64,000 nucleotides of DNA. Source: JAWLHA01 sp041690535 (GTDB lineage: Bacteria; Pseudomonadota; Gammaproteobacteria; Thiohalomonadales; Thiohalomonadaceae). Location: the NCBI GenBank assembly GCA_041690535.1, contig JAWLHA010000016.1, positions 1-64,000 on the forward strand, written 5' to 3'. Positions 16,218 to 24,007 of this stretch are shown piece by piece. The notes below the pieces were generated by a model. It worked only from the letters and a program-made list of their open reading frames with translations, did not search any database and was not told where the DNA came from. The translations under genes were made by a program, and so were the position numbers. Numbering within the stretch: the stretch's first letter is position 1; each line of letters starts with the position of its first letter.

Positions 16218-18797
16218 CTACTGAAGCACGCGCAGTGCAACGCGATTGCGTCCGTCGGACTTGGCCCGGTAGAGGGCCTCATCCGCAGCCTCCATGAGGG
16301 TCTCGAACTCCGCTGAGCGCGCATTCACCGTCGCCGCGCCGACGCTGATCGTCACCACGGGCGCGACATCCGAGCCGGCGTGAGGGACCTTGAGTTCGGC
16401 CACTGACCGGCGCATTCTCTCGGCCAGCGTCACAGCCCCCTTCTCCTCGGTATCGGGGAGAAAGACCGCAAACTCCTCCCCCCCCACCCGGGCCACCACG
16501 TCCGTAGGCCGCCCCACCTGCTCGACCAGCGTGCGCGCCACCTTTCGTAAACACTCGTCACCGTGAACATGGCCGTACAGATCGTTGAAGGCCTTGAAGT
16601 AGTCGATATCCACCATGAGCAGCGACACCCGGTGCTGATGCCGCCTCTCCACCGACCACTCGCGCTCCACAAAGCGCGACAGATAGCGCCGGTTCGCAAT
16701 GCCCGTGAGAGGGTCCTCCAGGCTCAAGTGCTCCAGTGTGCGGTTGGCCTGCTCCAGCGCATGGGCCCGCTGCTTCAGCTCATCATTGAGCCTCCCGATG
16801 CGCTCTTCCGCCTCGATCCGATCCGTGATGTCGATGCCGGTCGCCACCAGGTTCGCGAGCGCGCCGTGGCCGTTGCGCAGAGCGGTGATGCGCCAGCGAA
16901 CATGCCGACTCGCTCCACTCTTCAGCGCAACCACACTCTCGTACTCCACTGCCTGCTGTGGGCCGGACAACGCCTCAAGCCGACGACGTGTCTCGGTCGC
17001 ATCGGTGGATCCGGTGATCTCCCAGAAAGGCCGCCCCACCATCTCCTCCGTTGTCCTTCCAGTCACGTCGAAATAGGTGCGATTGAGCCGCAAGATCGTG
17101 CAGTCGGAGGCAAGGATGGCGACGACCGCACCTTCGATTTCGAACACGGCTTCCACGAAGTTGCGTTCATCCCGAAGCTGCTGTTCGGTACGTTTTTGCC
17201 GCAGCGCCAATGCAGCCTGATTCACCGTGGAGTCGATGAGCGGCTTGTTGCGCAGCGGCCCACGCCCACGGGTGAGCACGATCACCATGCCGAGGAGGTC
17301 TTGCTCTGTGCTACAGGGCATTGTGTAGATGTCTCCCAAATTGAGGGCCCGCTCCACGGCATCGCAAAACTCCTGTGGGAACTGATTGAAGGCCAGATCG
17401 CACAGGCCGCCTTTGACGAGGACAACTTCACCGCGGCGCATCCGTTCACGGGTGGTTTCGGGGAAGTCAAAGACCATCCCCAGCAGGTCTCGACCAAACA
17501 GGTGTTGCGCAGTCTCCCGCTCTTCATCGGTACAGCACAACTCCCTCAGAATGGTCTGATTCGTCTCCGGACGGAACTCATTGACCAACACGATGCTTCC
17601 GTCCGCCAGATCGTAGACCCGCCGGGCCAGCAGGTGAAACAGCTCGGGCAACTCCAGGGGTTGCAGCATCTGCAGCGCGGTGCTGGAGAGAAACGAGAGT
17701 CCGGATGCGTAATCCTTCAGTGCTTGCTCGTTCACCCGCTGCTCGGTGATATCCACGCTGGTTCCAATGACCTTGTAGAGGCGCCCCTCCCGATCAAGCA
17801 TCGAACGACCCACGGCGCGGATGTGGTGTGTCGAACCCCCCGGATGGGCAAGCCGAATCTCGAGGCCAAGGATCGGTTCTCCGGCGTTGAATGCCTCCAA
17901 TCCTCGCTCAAGCGCCGGTAAATCCTCCGGGTGGGTGCGCGCGGCGATCGCCTCCAGGGAGACACGCTCCTCGGGAGCGAAGCCAAGTTGGCGCCGCGTC
18001 GTGGCGTCGCAGCCAAGGTGGTCGCCACCCGGCTCGAGGGACCAGGTGCCGATCCCCGCCGCCTCATTGGCGAGGCGAAGGTGCTCCCTGCTCTCCTCCA
18101 GAGCCGCTTCCGCCTGGACACGCTCCGTGACATCGCGCACCACGGCGGTAATGCCGGTTGGCGTTCCCCCCTCCTCCCTCATCAGGGAGATGACCGACTC
18201 CCCCCAGAACCGGTTGCCCCGGTGGGTGACGTGAATCTTCTTCCCTTTCCAGACCCCCAGCGCTTCGAGATCCCGTTTGTACTCTTCCATCTGAGCCGGG
18301 CCCTGCCACTCGAAATGGAAAAACTCGCCCAGCGTGCTGCCAAGGACCGCTTCCCTGGGGTCGATCTCGTAGCGCTGGTAGGCGGCCTGGTTCATGTAAC
18401 GGATGTGCCCCTGGTTATCGGTCGTCACCACCGCATCATGGACCTGATCCAACATGCTGGCCTGCCTGCGATACCGTAGGACCTCGGCATGCAAGGCCGT
18501 TTCGGAGCGGAGACGCGAAACGGAAAGCAGCGAAAGCGCCCATAGCGGCAACAGGGAGGCCAACCGATTCTCCAGGTCATGGGCGGAGGTCGTCAGAATC
18601 GGGGCAGCGACGGAGAAGATCGTGGCCAGGACTACGCCGGCATAAATCGCACGGATCTCTGTGTGAGAAACAAGCAGGAGGGGAAGGAGGTAGAGCACCC
18701 ACACCCACCCTTGTTGAAGAACAAGGTCGGCACCGAAGCAAATTACCTCAAGGAGCACGATGCCCCCTAACCGAGCCCAAACACCTTCCCTTGGCAT
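16218..18797 (-). CDS. Membrane diguanylate cyclase with PAS/GAF sensors
   Basis: This 859-residue protein has about three N-terminal hydrophobic helices (residues about 8-95) and successive PAS domains (about 110-230 and 240-350). A GAF-like domain follows (about 360-540, CSTEQDLLGMVIVLTRGRG), then another PAS (about 560-670) and a coiled coil. The C-terminal GGDEF domain has an intact GGEEF active site near residue 770. RPTD lies five residues before GGEEF, which is the inhibitory I-site spacing. It is therefore predicted to make c-di-GMP with product feedback. It has no EAL domain and appears monocistronic. Confidence 0.92.
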   Translation of the reverse strand: MPREGVWARLGGIVLLEVICFGADLVLQQGWVWVLYLLPLLLVSHTEIRAIYAGVVLATIFSVAAPILTTSAHDLENRLASLLPLWALSLLSVSRLRSETALHAEVLRYRRQASMLDQVHDAVVTTDNQGHIRYMNQAAYQRYEIDPREAVLGSTLGEFFHFEWQGPAQMEEYKRDLEALGVWKGKKIHVTHRGNRFWGESVISLMREEGGTPTGITAVVRDVTERVQAEAALEESREHLRLANEAAGIGTWSLEPGGDHLGCDATTRRQLGFAPEERVSLEAIAARTHPEDLPALERGLEAFNAGEPILGLEIRLAHPGGSTHHIRAVGRSMLDREGRLYKVIGTSVDITEQRVNEQALKDYASGLSFLSSTALQMLQPLELPELFHLLARRVYDLADGSIVLVNEFRPETNQTILRELCCTDEERETAQHLFGRDLLGMVFDFPETTRERMRRGEVVLVKGGLCDLAFNQFPQEFCDAVERALNLGDIYTMPCSTEQDLLGMVIVLTRGRGPLRNKPLIDSTVNQAALALRQKRTEQQLRDERNFVEAVFEIEGAVVAILASDCTILRLNRTYFDVTGRTTEEMVGRPFWEITGSTDATETRRRLEALSGPQQAVEYESVVALKSGASRHVRWRITALRNGHGALANLVATGIDITDRIEAEERIGRLNDELKQRAHALEQANRTLEHLSLEDPLTGIANRRYLSRFVEREWSVERRHQHRVSLLMVDIDYFKAFNDLYGHVHGDECLRKVARTLVEQVGRPTDVVARVGGEEFAVFLPDTEEKGAVTLAERMRRSVAELKVPHAGSDVAPVVTISVGAATVNARSAEFETLMEAADEALYRAKSDGRNRVALRVLQ

Positions 18798-18816
18798 GCA
18801 CGCTCCTCAAACCTGG

Positions 18817-19007
18817 CTAGAGCACCGACCAGGTAAACGGAAAGATCGCCAATCGCAGCCAAGTTGCGCCGCAGGTGGCGGGGGCAGCGAACCGAGGTAG
18901 GGTGGATAAGCGCAGCGCATCCACCCATTCGACGCCGCACGGTGGATGCGCTGCGCTTATCCACCCTACATGTTGGGCGCCTCGGATTTATCTGTTCGGT
19001 GCTCTTG
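18817..19007 (+). repeat. Family 2 repeat, full copy
   Basis: It starts CTAGAGCACCGACCAGGTAA and ends TCTGTTCGGTGCTC. The centre is the palindrome GGGTGGATAAGCGCAGCGCA ... inverted. The outer ends are imperfect inverted repeats of about 16 bases. It encodes no protein. The sequence from 19008 to 19235 contains nothing I recognise. Confidence 0.8.
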
Positions 19008-19235
19008 ACCGGATTTCTCGCCCAGGCACGACTGCGGGCGCCGATCTACCGCATCTCGGCGCCCTCGCTACGGCGTCTGATGAGAATTCCGGGCTAGGGC
19101 AAGGTGATGCGCAGGGGTCGCCAGTCCCCCTTTGCTGCCCTTACGGATGCAACGTTCCCACGCGTAATAACACGCGCTCACTGCTGAAGTATATGGCCAA
19201 ACAGCATCTTTTTCCCGCCCCCACCGGCCGGAGAC

Positions 19236-19497
19236 AGGGTGACGCAGACTCACCCAAGAGCGACGTAAGCCCTTGAAAGCAGGTCGTCGGCCGCATGGAT
19301 GGGTGCAAGGACGCACTTATGCCGCGGGAGGGCAGGATGCCCGAAGCGGCCGCGGCCGTCGAGCGTACGGGGATGGAAGATGATTGCTCCTGCAGCATCT
19401 CCACTCCCGACGTCCATGTCGGTCGTATTCACGGTGCTGCTTTGGAGGACTTACGTCGCTCACAGCACGGCCATAGCGTTAGTATGCGCTCACCCTG
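19236..19497 (+). mobile_element. Family 1 MITE, copy B
   Basis: A full-length copy from CAGGGTGACGC to GCGCTCACCCTG, with the internal AGCGGCCGCGGCCGTCGAGC block. The 10-base flanks (ending ggagac on both sides) share only the last six bases, so the duplication is decayed. It lies upstream of ybiT. Confidence 0.8.
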
Positions 19498-19688
19498 CCC
19501 TGGAGACTCGCCCTGTTTGGTCAACACCCGGTCTGTTATGCGACAATACCCGCAAGCCCCGCGAACCCGGTCAGTCTCTCCCAACGTCATTGGCTTCCCA
19601 CATTGGCTCAAGCCGATGCGGTTTCTCTTTGCCCACGTTGGGCTACTGCCCACGCGACTTTTGTAACCGCCTACCTGGATAGCTACTC

Positions 19689-21281
19689 GTGCTCACAACC
19701 GCCAATATCACCATGCAGTTCGGCGCCAAGCCGCTGTTCGAAAACATCTCCGTCAAGTTCGGCGACGGGAATCGCTACGGCCTCATCGGGGCCAACGGCT
19801 GCGGCAAGTCGACGCTGATGAAGATCCTCGGCGGCGACCTGGAGCCCACCGCCGGCAACGTCAGCCTCTCCCCCAACGAGCGGCTCGGCAAGTTGCGCCA
19901 GGACCAGTTCGGCTTTGAAAACTACACCGTGCTCGATACGGTGATCATGGGCCACGCCGAACTATGGCAGGTGAAGCACGAGCGCGATCGCATCTATGGG
20001 CTGCCGGAGATGAGTGAAGAGGACGGCATGAAGGTGGCCGAGCTGGAGGTGCAGTTTGCCGAATACGACGGCTACACCGCCGAGGCGCGGGCCGGGGAGC
20101 TGTTGCTCGGGGTGGGGATCCCCATCGAGCAGCACACCGGGCCCATGAGCGCCATTGCCCCTGGCTGGAAGCTGCGGGTGCTGCTCGCCCAGGCGCTGTT
20201 TTCCGATCCGGACATCCTGCTGCTGGACGAGCCCACCAACAACCTGGATATCAACACCATCCGCTGGCTGGAGGAGGTCCTCAACGCCCGCAACAGCACC
20301 ATGATTATCATCTCCCACGACCGCCACTTCCTGAACAGTGTCTGCACCCACATGGCGGATCTCGACTATGGGGAGTTGCGCGTCTACCCGGGCAACTACG
20401 ATGAGTACATGACCGCCTCCACCCAGGCACGGGAGCGGCAGCTGGCCGACAATGCCAAGAAGAAGGCGCAGATCGCCGAGCTTCAGGCCTTCGTCAGCCG
20501 CTTCTCCGCCAACGCCTCCAAGGCCAAGCAGGCCACCTCCCGAGCCCGGCAGATCGACAAGATCAAGCTGGAAGACATCAAACCTTCCAGCCGTCAGAGC
20601 CCCTTCATTCGCTTCAATCAGGAGAAGAAGCTGCACCGCAACGCCCTGGAGGTGAAAGGGCTGGCGAAGGGGTTCGGGGGGGAGACGCTGTTCAGCGGAC
20701 TTGATCTATTGGTGGAAGTGGGCGAGCGCATCGCCGTCATCGGCCCCAACGGCATCGGCAAAACCACCCTGCTGCGCTGCCTGGTGGGGGACCTGGAGAG
20801 CGATGCCGGAGCGGTGAAGTGGTCCGAGAATGCCCACATCGGCTATTTCGCCCAGGACCACGCCGTCGACTTCGCCAATGACATGCCGCTGTTCGACTGG
20901 ATCGCCCAGTGGGGCAAGCCGGGGGATGACGAGCAGGTGTTTCGCGGCACCCTCGGCCGCATGCTCTTCTCCCAAGACGAGATCAAGAAGTCGGTAAAGG
21001 TGATCTCGGGCGGCGAGCAGGGGCGCATGCTGTTCGGCAAGCTGATGCTGCAACGCCCCAACATCATGGTGATGGACGAGCCCACCAACCACCTGGACAT
21101 GGAGTCCATCGAGTCGCTCAACCTGGCCCTGGAGAACTACGACGGCACGCTGATCTTCGTCAGCCATGACCGCGAATTCGTCTCCTCCCTGGCCACTCGC
21201 ATCATCGAGCTGACGCCTCAGGGGATCGTCAACTTCAGCGGCACCTATGAGGACTACCTGCGCAGCCAGGAAGCCGCTTGA
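19689..21281 (+). CDS. ybiT: ABC-F ATPase YbiT
   Basis: Soluble ribosome-associated ABC-F protein of 530 residues, the same length as E. coli YbiT and nearly co-linear with it. The first ABC domain has Walker A GANGCGKST and Walker B ILLLDEPTNNLD. The degenerate signature PMSAIAPGWKLRVLL sits where LSGG would be, as in E. coli YbiT. The linker is charged (KKKAQIAELQAFVSRFSANA). The second ABC domain has GPNGIGKTT, signature ISGGEQGRMLFGKL and VMDEPTNHLD. There are no membrane segments. ABC-F proteins act on the ribosomal E site. Translation starts at GTG 19689. Confidence 0.95.
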   Translation: MLTTANITMQFGAKPLFENISVKFGDGNRYGLIGANGCGKSTLMKILGGDLEPTAGNVSLSPNERLGKLRQDQFGFENYTVLDTVIMGHAELWQVKHERDRIYGLPEMSEEDGMKVAELEVQFAEYDGYTAEARAGELLLGVGIPIEQHTGPMSAIAPGWKLRVLLAQALFSDPDILLLDEPTNNLDINTIRWLEEVLNARNSTMIIISHDRHFLNSVCTHMADLDYGELRVYPGNYDEYMTASTQARERQLADNAKKKAQIAELQAFVSRFSANASKAKQATSRARQIDKIKLEDIKPSSRQSPFIRFNQEKKLHRNALEVKGLAKGFGGETLFSGLDLLVEVGERIAVIGPNGIGKTTLLRCLVGDLESDAGAVKWSENAHIGYFAQDHAVDFANDMPLFDWIAQWGKPGDDEQVFRGTLGRMLFSQDEIKKSVKVISGGEQGRMLFGKLMLQRPNIMVMDEPTNHLDMESIESLNLALENYDGTLIFVSHDREFVSSLATRIIELTPQGIVNFSGTYEDYLRSQEAA

Positions 21282-21313
21282 GCATGCCACGGCCGCGGTG
21301 AAACGCCGGACAA

Positions 21314-21332
21314 GGGGGCGGGATGCGCCCCC
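21314..21332. terminator. Hairpin between convergent ybiT and TIGR03545 gene
   Basis: GGGGGCG and CGCCCCC form a 7-bp stem with a five-base loop in the 97-base convergent gap. It is a plausible bidirectional terminator. Confidence 0.45.
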
Positions 21333-21378
21333 ACGCGGCCCTGGGGTGCTCTTGCACCGCCAACCAACGGTCTGGCAA

Positions 21379-23361
21379 TCACAAGCCGATGCGCTTGCGC
21401 AGCTCCTGTTTGGCCTTGTCCGCCTCCTCCTTGAGCTGGCGCTCCTGCGCCTGGCGAGCGCGCTCGGCCTCGGCAGCGATGCGATCCTCCAGCGCCTGAC
21501 GGGCCTCCCGAAGCTGTGTCTTGCCGCGCTCCAGCTCCGCTTCGAGGCGCTTGATCTCCGCCTGCCTTTCAGCCACGGCCCCCTGCAGGGTACGCTCAAG
21601 GCTCGCGTATTGGGCCTCCAGTCGCCGACGCTCAGCGCCGATCCGCTCGTTCACCGCCGCGGCCACCCGTGCCCTGCCCTCATCCAGCTGCCGCTGGAAC
21701 TGTCTGGAGAAGCTGCGCTGCAGCGCCGCCCCCAGGTTGCTGCGCGCGGACCACTCCAGCTGGCTCCAGGTGCCGTGGGCGCGGGCGCGCATCTCCACGG
21801 TTGAGACCTCCTCGGCCGCACCGGCAAGGGCCTCCCGCAGCAGGTCGTTCTCGGCCTCGATCCGGTAGGCCACATCGCTCAACGTCTGTTCCAGATGCAC
21901 ATCCACCGACTCGCCCTGCAGCTGCGCCTCGAACCGCAGACGCCCGCGGGCCTCGGCAAGGCCCAGCCGGTTCGGCCCGCTCGCCAGCAGCTCACGGGCG
22001 CCCACCGCGTAGCGGCCGAGCGCAAGGCTGAAGCGCTCCGCGGGAACAGGGGTGGTGTGATCGACGACCAGCCGGGCCTCGGCGTCGTAGACCCCCCGCA
22101 TCGGAAAGCTCCCCTTGAGGTGCACCTGCAGGGGCCGGCCAATGGCCACCGGGTCGCTGGCCAGGTCAACGATGCTCCCCTCCAGATCGGCGGCAATGCC
22201 GGCGCCGAGCGCACTGGAACTGATCACGGCCCGCTTCAGCCAGAACGCGGGGTAGCTGTTGGGCCGCCCGAAGGCGTAATCCTTGCCCGTGCCGCGCTCC
22301 CGCTCCTGCCGTTGCGCGGGCTTCTCCTCCGGGCCGCGCTCGGGCAAGTATGCGCGAGCCCGCGCCGCGTAGCCGCGGACCTGGACCAGGCGGTCCGCGA
22401 AGTCAGGGCCCAGCAGCAGCCCGGAGAGGCTCTCGGCATCCAGACGGGGCAGCTTGAGTCGGGCGCCCAGATCACGGATGTCCTGCTGCACGAGCCCATC
22501 GACCTCGCCAAGCCCCTTCTGGACTCCCTGCAGATCACCGCTGATGGCATTGCCCGTGCCTTGCACCTGCCGTGCGGCGGCTTCGATCTCCACCTCGATG
22601 GCCTCGAGTTCCCTCAACCCCCGCTGCACCTCCTGCACATTGCGGAAGTCATTGCGTTTGAGCTGCCGCAGCCGCGCCTCGTAGCCGCTCAACTGCTCCT
22701 CCCCGGGCAGGGCTGCGAGGCGCTCCCGCCACGCCTGCTCCTTCACCCCCAGCTCGGCCTCGAGCCCGCGCAGGCGCTGGGCCGAGGCAAGCGCCTCGCC
22801 GATGTCGTCGAAAGAGGTCCCCGAAGCGCCCCCCGCCACGAGGGCGGCCAAATCGCCGAGCAGATTGCCGCCGTAGCGCGATCGCGCCTCGGCCAGCAGC
22901 GCGTCAGTCGCCGACGCCCCCTCATCCGGGGGCGGGGGCGGCAACACCCGGCCGGGGCGGGCCCGTGGGGTGTCTATCGCCACGTCCACGATGGATGCCT
23001 CCTCCACCACCACCTTGCCCCGCAGCAGCGCATCCCACAGCAGCTGTCCCCGCACGCGGCCAATCTGCAGTTGATTGCGCGCCGGCTCATCGGCGTCGGT
23101 CACCTGGATGTCGCCCATCTCCAGCGACGCGCCCCAGAAGCTGGTGCGCAGGCGACCGATGTTGACCTCGGCCCCCACCGCCCGGGTGGCCAGGCTCTCG
23201 AGGGCCCACCGGGCGTGGGCATCGAAAAGGAGCAGGAAGTAGAGGTACAGCACTGCGGCCAGCAGCCCCAGGGGCAGTAGTGCCCCCACGCGAAACAGCC
23301 CCTCCCGCTTCGGTTTTTCCGGGGGCGTGGTCACGACCTTATCCATCGGTTCCCTATCCAT
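21379..23361 (-). CDS. TIGR03545-family protein (AsmA-like, membrane-anchored)
   Basis: The 660-residue protein has one N-terminal TM helix (about 25-47, GALLPLGLLAAVLYLYFLLL). A large extracytoplasmic region opens with an AsmA-like strand pattern (VGAEVNIGRLRTSFWGASLEMGD...). A long C-terminal coiled coil (about 575-655) is rich in Glu, Arg and Gln. It is paired with the TIGR03546/DUF2062 gene immediately upstream, an arrangement I recognise as the conserved TIGR03545/TIGR03546 pair. The ATG at 23361 would overlap the upstream stop by 8 bases. An ATG at 23346 with AGGGAA in front is an equally good start. Function is unknown; envelope maintenance or lipid transport is a guess from AsmA similarity. 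Confidence 0.8.
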   Translation of the reverse strand: MDREPMDKVVTTPPEKPKREGLFRVGALLPLGLLAAVLYLYFLLLFDAHARWALESLATRAVGAEVNIGRLRTSFWGASLEMGDIQVTDADEPARNQLQIGRVRGQLLWDALLRGKVVVEEASIVDVAIDTPRARPGRVLPPPPPDEGASATDALLAEARSRYGGNLLGDLAALVAGGASGTSFDDIGEALASAQRLRGLEAELGVKEQAWRERLAALPGEEQLSGYEARLRQLKRNDFRNVQEVQRGLRELEAIEVEIEAAARQVQGTGNAISGDLQGVQKGLGEVDGLVQQDIRDLGARLKLPRLDAESLSGLLLGPDFADRLVQVRGYAARARAYLPERGPEEKPAQRQERERGTGKDYAFGRPNSYPAFWLKRAVISSSALGAGIAADLEGSIVDLASDPVAIGRPLQVHLKGSFPMRGVYDAEARLVVDHTTPVPAERFSLALGRYAVGARELLASGPNRLGLAEARGRLRFEAQLQGESVDVHLEQTLSDVAYRIEAENDLLREALAGAAEEVSTVEMRARAHGTWSQLEWSARSNLGAALQRSFSRQFQRQLDEGRARVAAAVNERIGAERRRLEAQYASLERTLQGAVAERQAEIKRLEAELERGKTQLREARQALEDRIAAEAERARQAQERQLKEEADKAKQELRKRIGL

Positions 23362-23878
23362 AGAGCTCTTTGTACCTCAGGTACCACTTGGCCAGGGACG
23401 TGGTCCGCATCGCCTTGTAGAGCCGCGTGCTGCGCAGCCACGCCACCACGGTCAGGCGGTACTTGTCCACCAGCCAACGGGCGATCACGTACACGGCCGG
23501 CGCAAGGGCCATGCTGACCACCATCGCCCCCATTGTGACGCTGTTGTAGAAGCGGGTCAGCGGCAGGAGCGGCATGTTGTACAGCGTTGTGAACAGGGGG
23601 GCCAGCGCCTCGGCCTCGAGAATGGCACGCCCGGCCACATCGTGCAGCGGATCGAGGGCCCACGCCGCCAGACCGAAGAAGAACGCTCCCATCAGAGCCG
23701 CGCCAATCTGGATGCGGAACATGAGCAGCAGCAGGACGACCACAACCGTCTGCAACGAAAAGGCGGGAGAGAACCCGAGAATGAGCCCCAGGGCGAAGCC
23801 GGCGGCGATTTGGTGGGTGCCCGCCTCGGAGTGGAGCAGGCGTATGAGCTCGAAAACTTGCCGAAGAAAAAACGTCAT
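23354..23878 (-). CDS. TIGR03546-family membrane protein (DUF2062)
   Basis: The 174-residue membrane protein has MTFFLRQVFELIRLLHSEAG at its start, then the DUF2062-type pattern IAAGFALGLILGFSPAFSLQ. About four further hydrophobic segments follow. The ATG at 23878 is preceded by AGGAGG; longer upstream readings antisense to the next gene are not coding. It is encoded just before the TIGR03545 partner. The two are probably co-expressed and interact in the inner membrane. Function is unknown. Confidence 0.85.
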   Translation of the reverse strand: MTFFLRQVFELIRLLHSEAGTHQIAAGFALGLILGFSPAFSLQTVVVVLLLLMFRIQIGAALMGAFFFGLAAWALDPLHDVAGRAILEAEALAPLFTTLYNMPLLPLTRFYNSVTMGAMVVSMALAPAVYVIARWLVDKYRLTVVAWLRSTRLYKAMRTTSLAKWYLRYKELYG

Positions 23879-24007
23879 GTTCGGGAAACCTCCTGTAGAG
23901 ACGCCAGTGTTGCGGCTTGCGGCCCAAAAGGCAAGGTGAATAAGGGCGCAGCACACCCAAGGCCCGGGCCTATTATTACCGGAGGGTCTGCAAAGGCAAG
24001 GACGCCG

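Noticed and set aside
23327..24007. N-terminal extension of the GGDEF-EAL protein
   Set aside because: It is antisense to the TIGR03546 gene and lacks a ribosome-binding site. ATG 24008 has AAGGA and begins a receiver-like domain.
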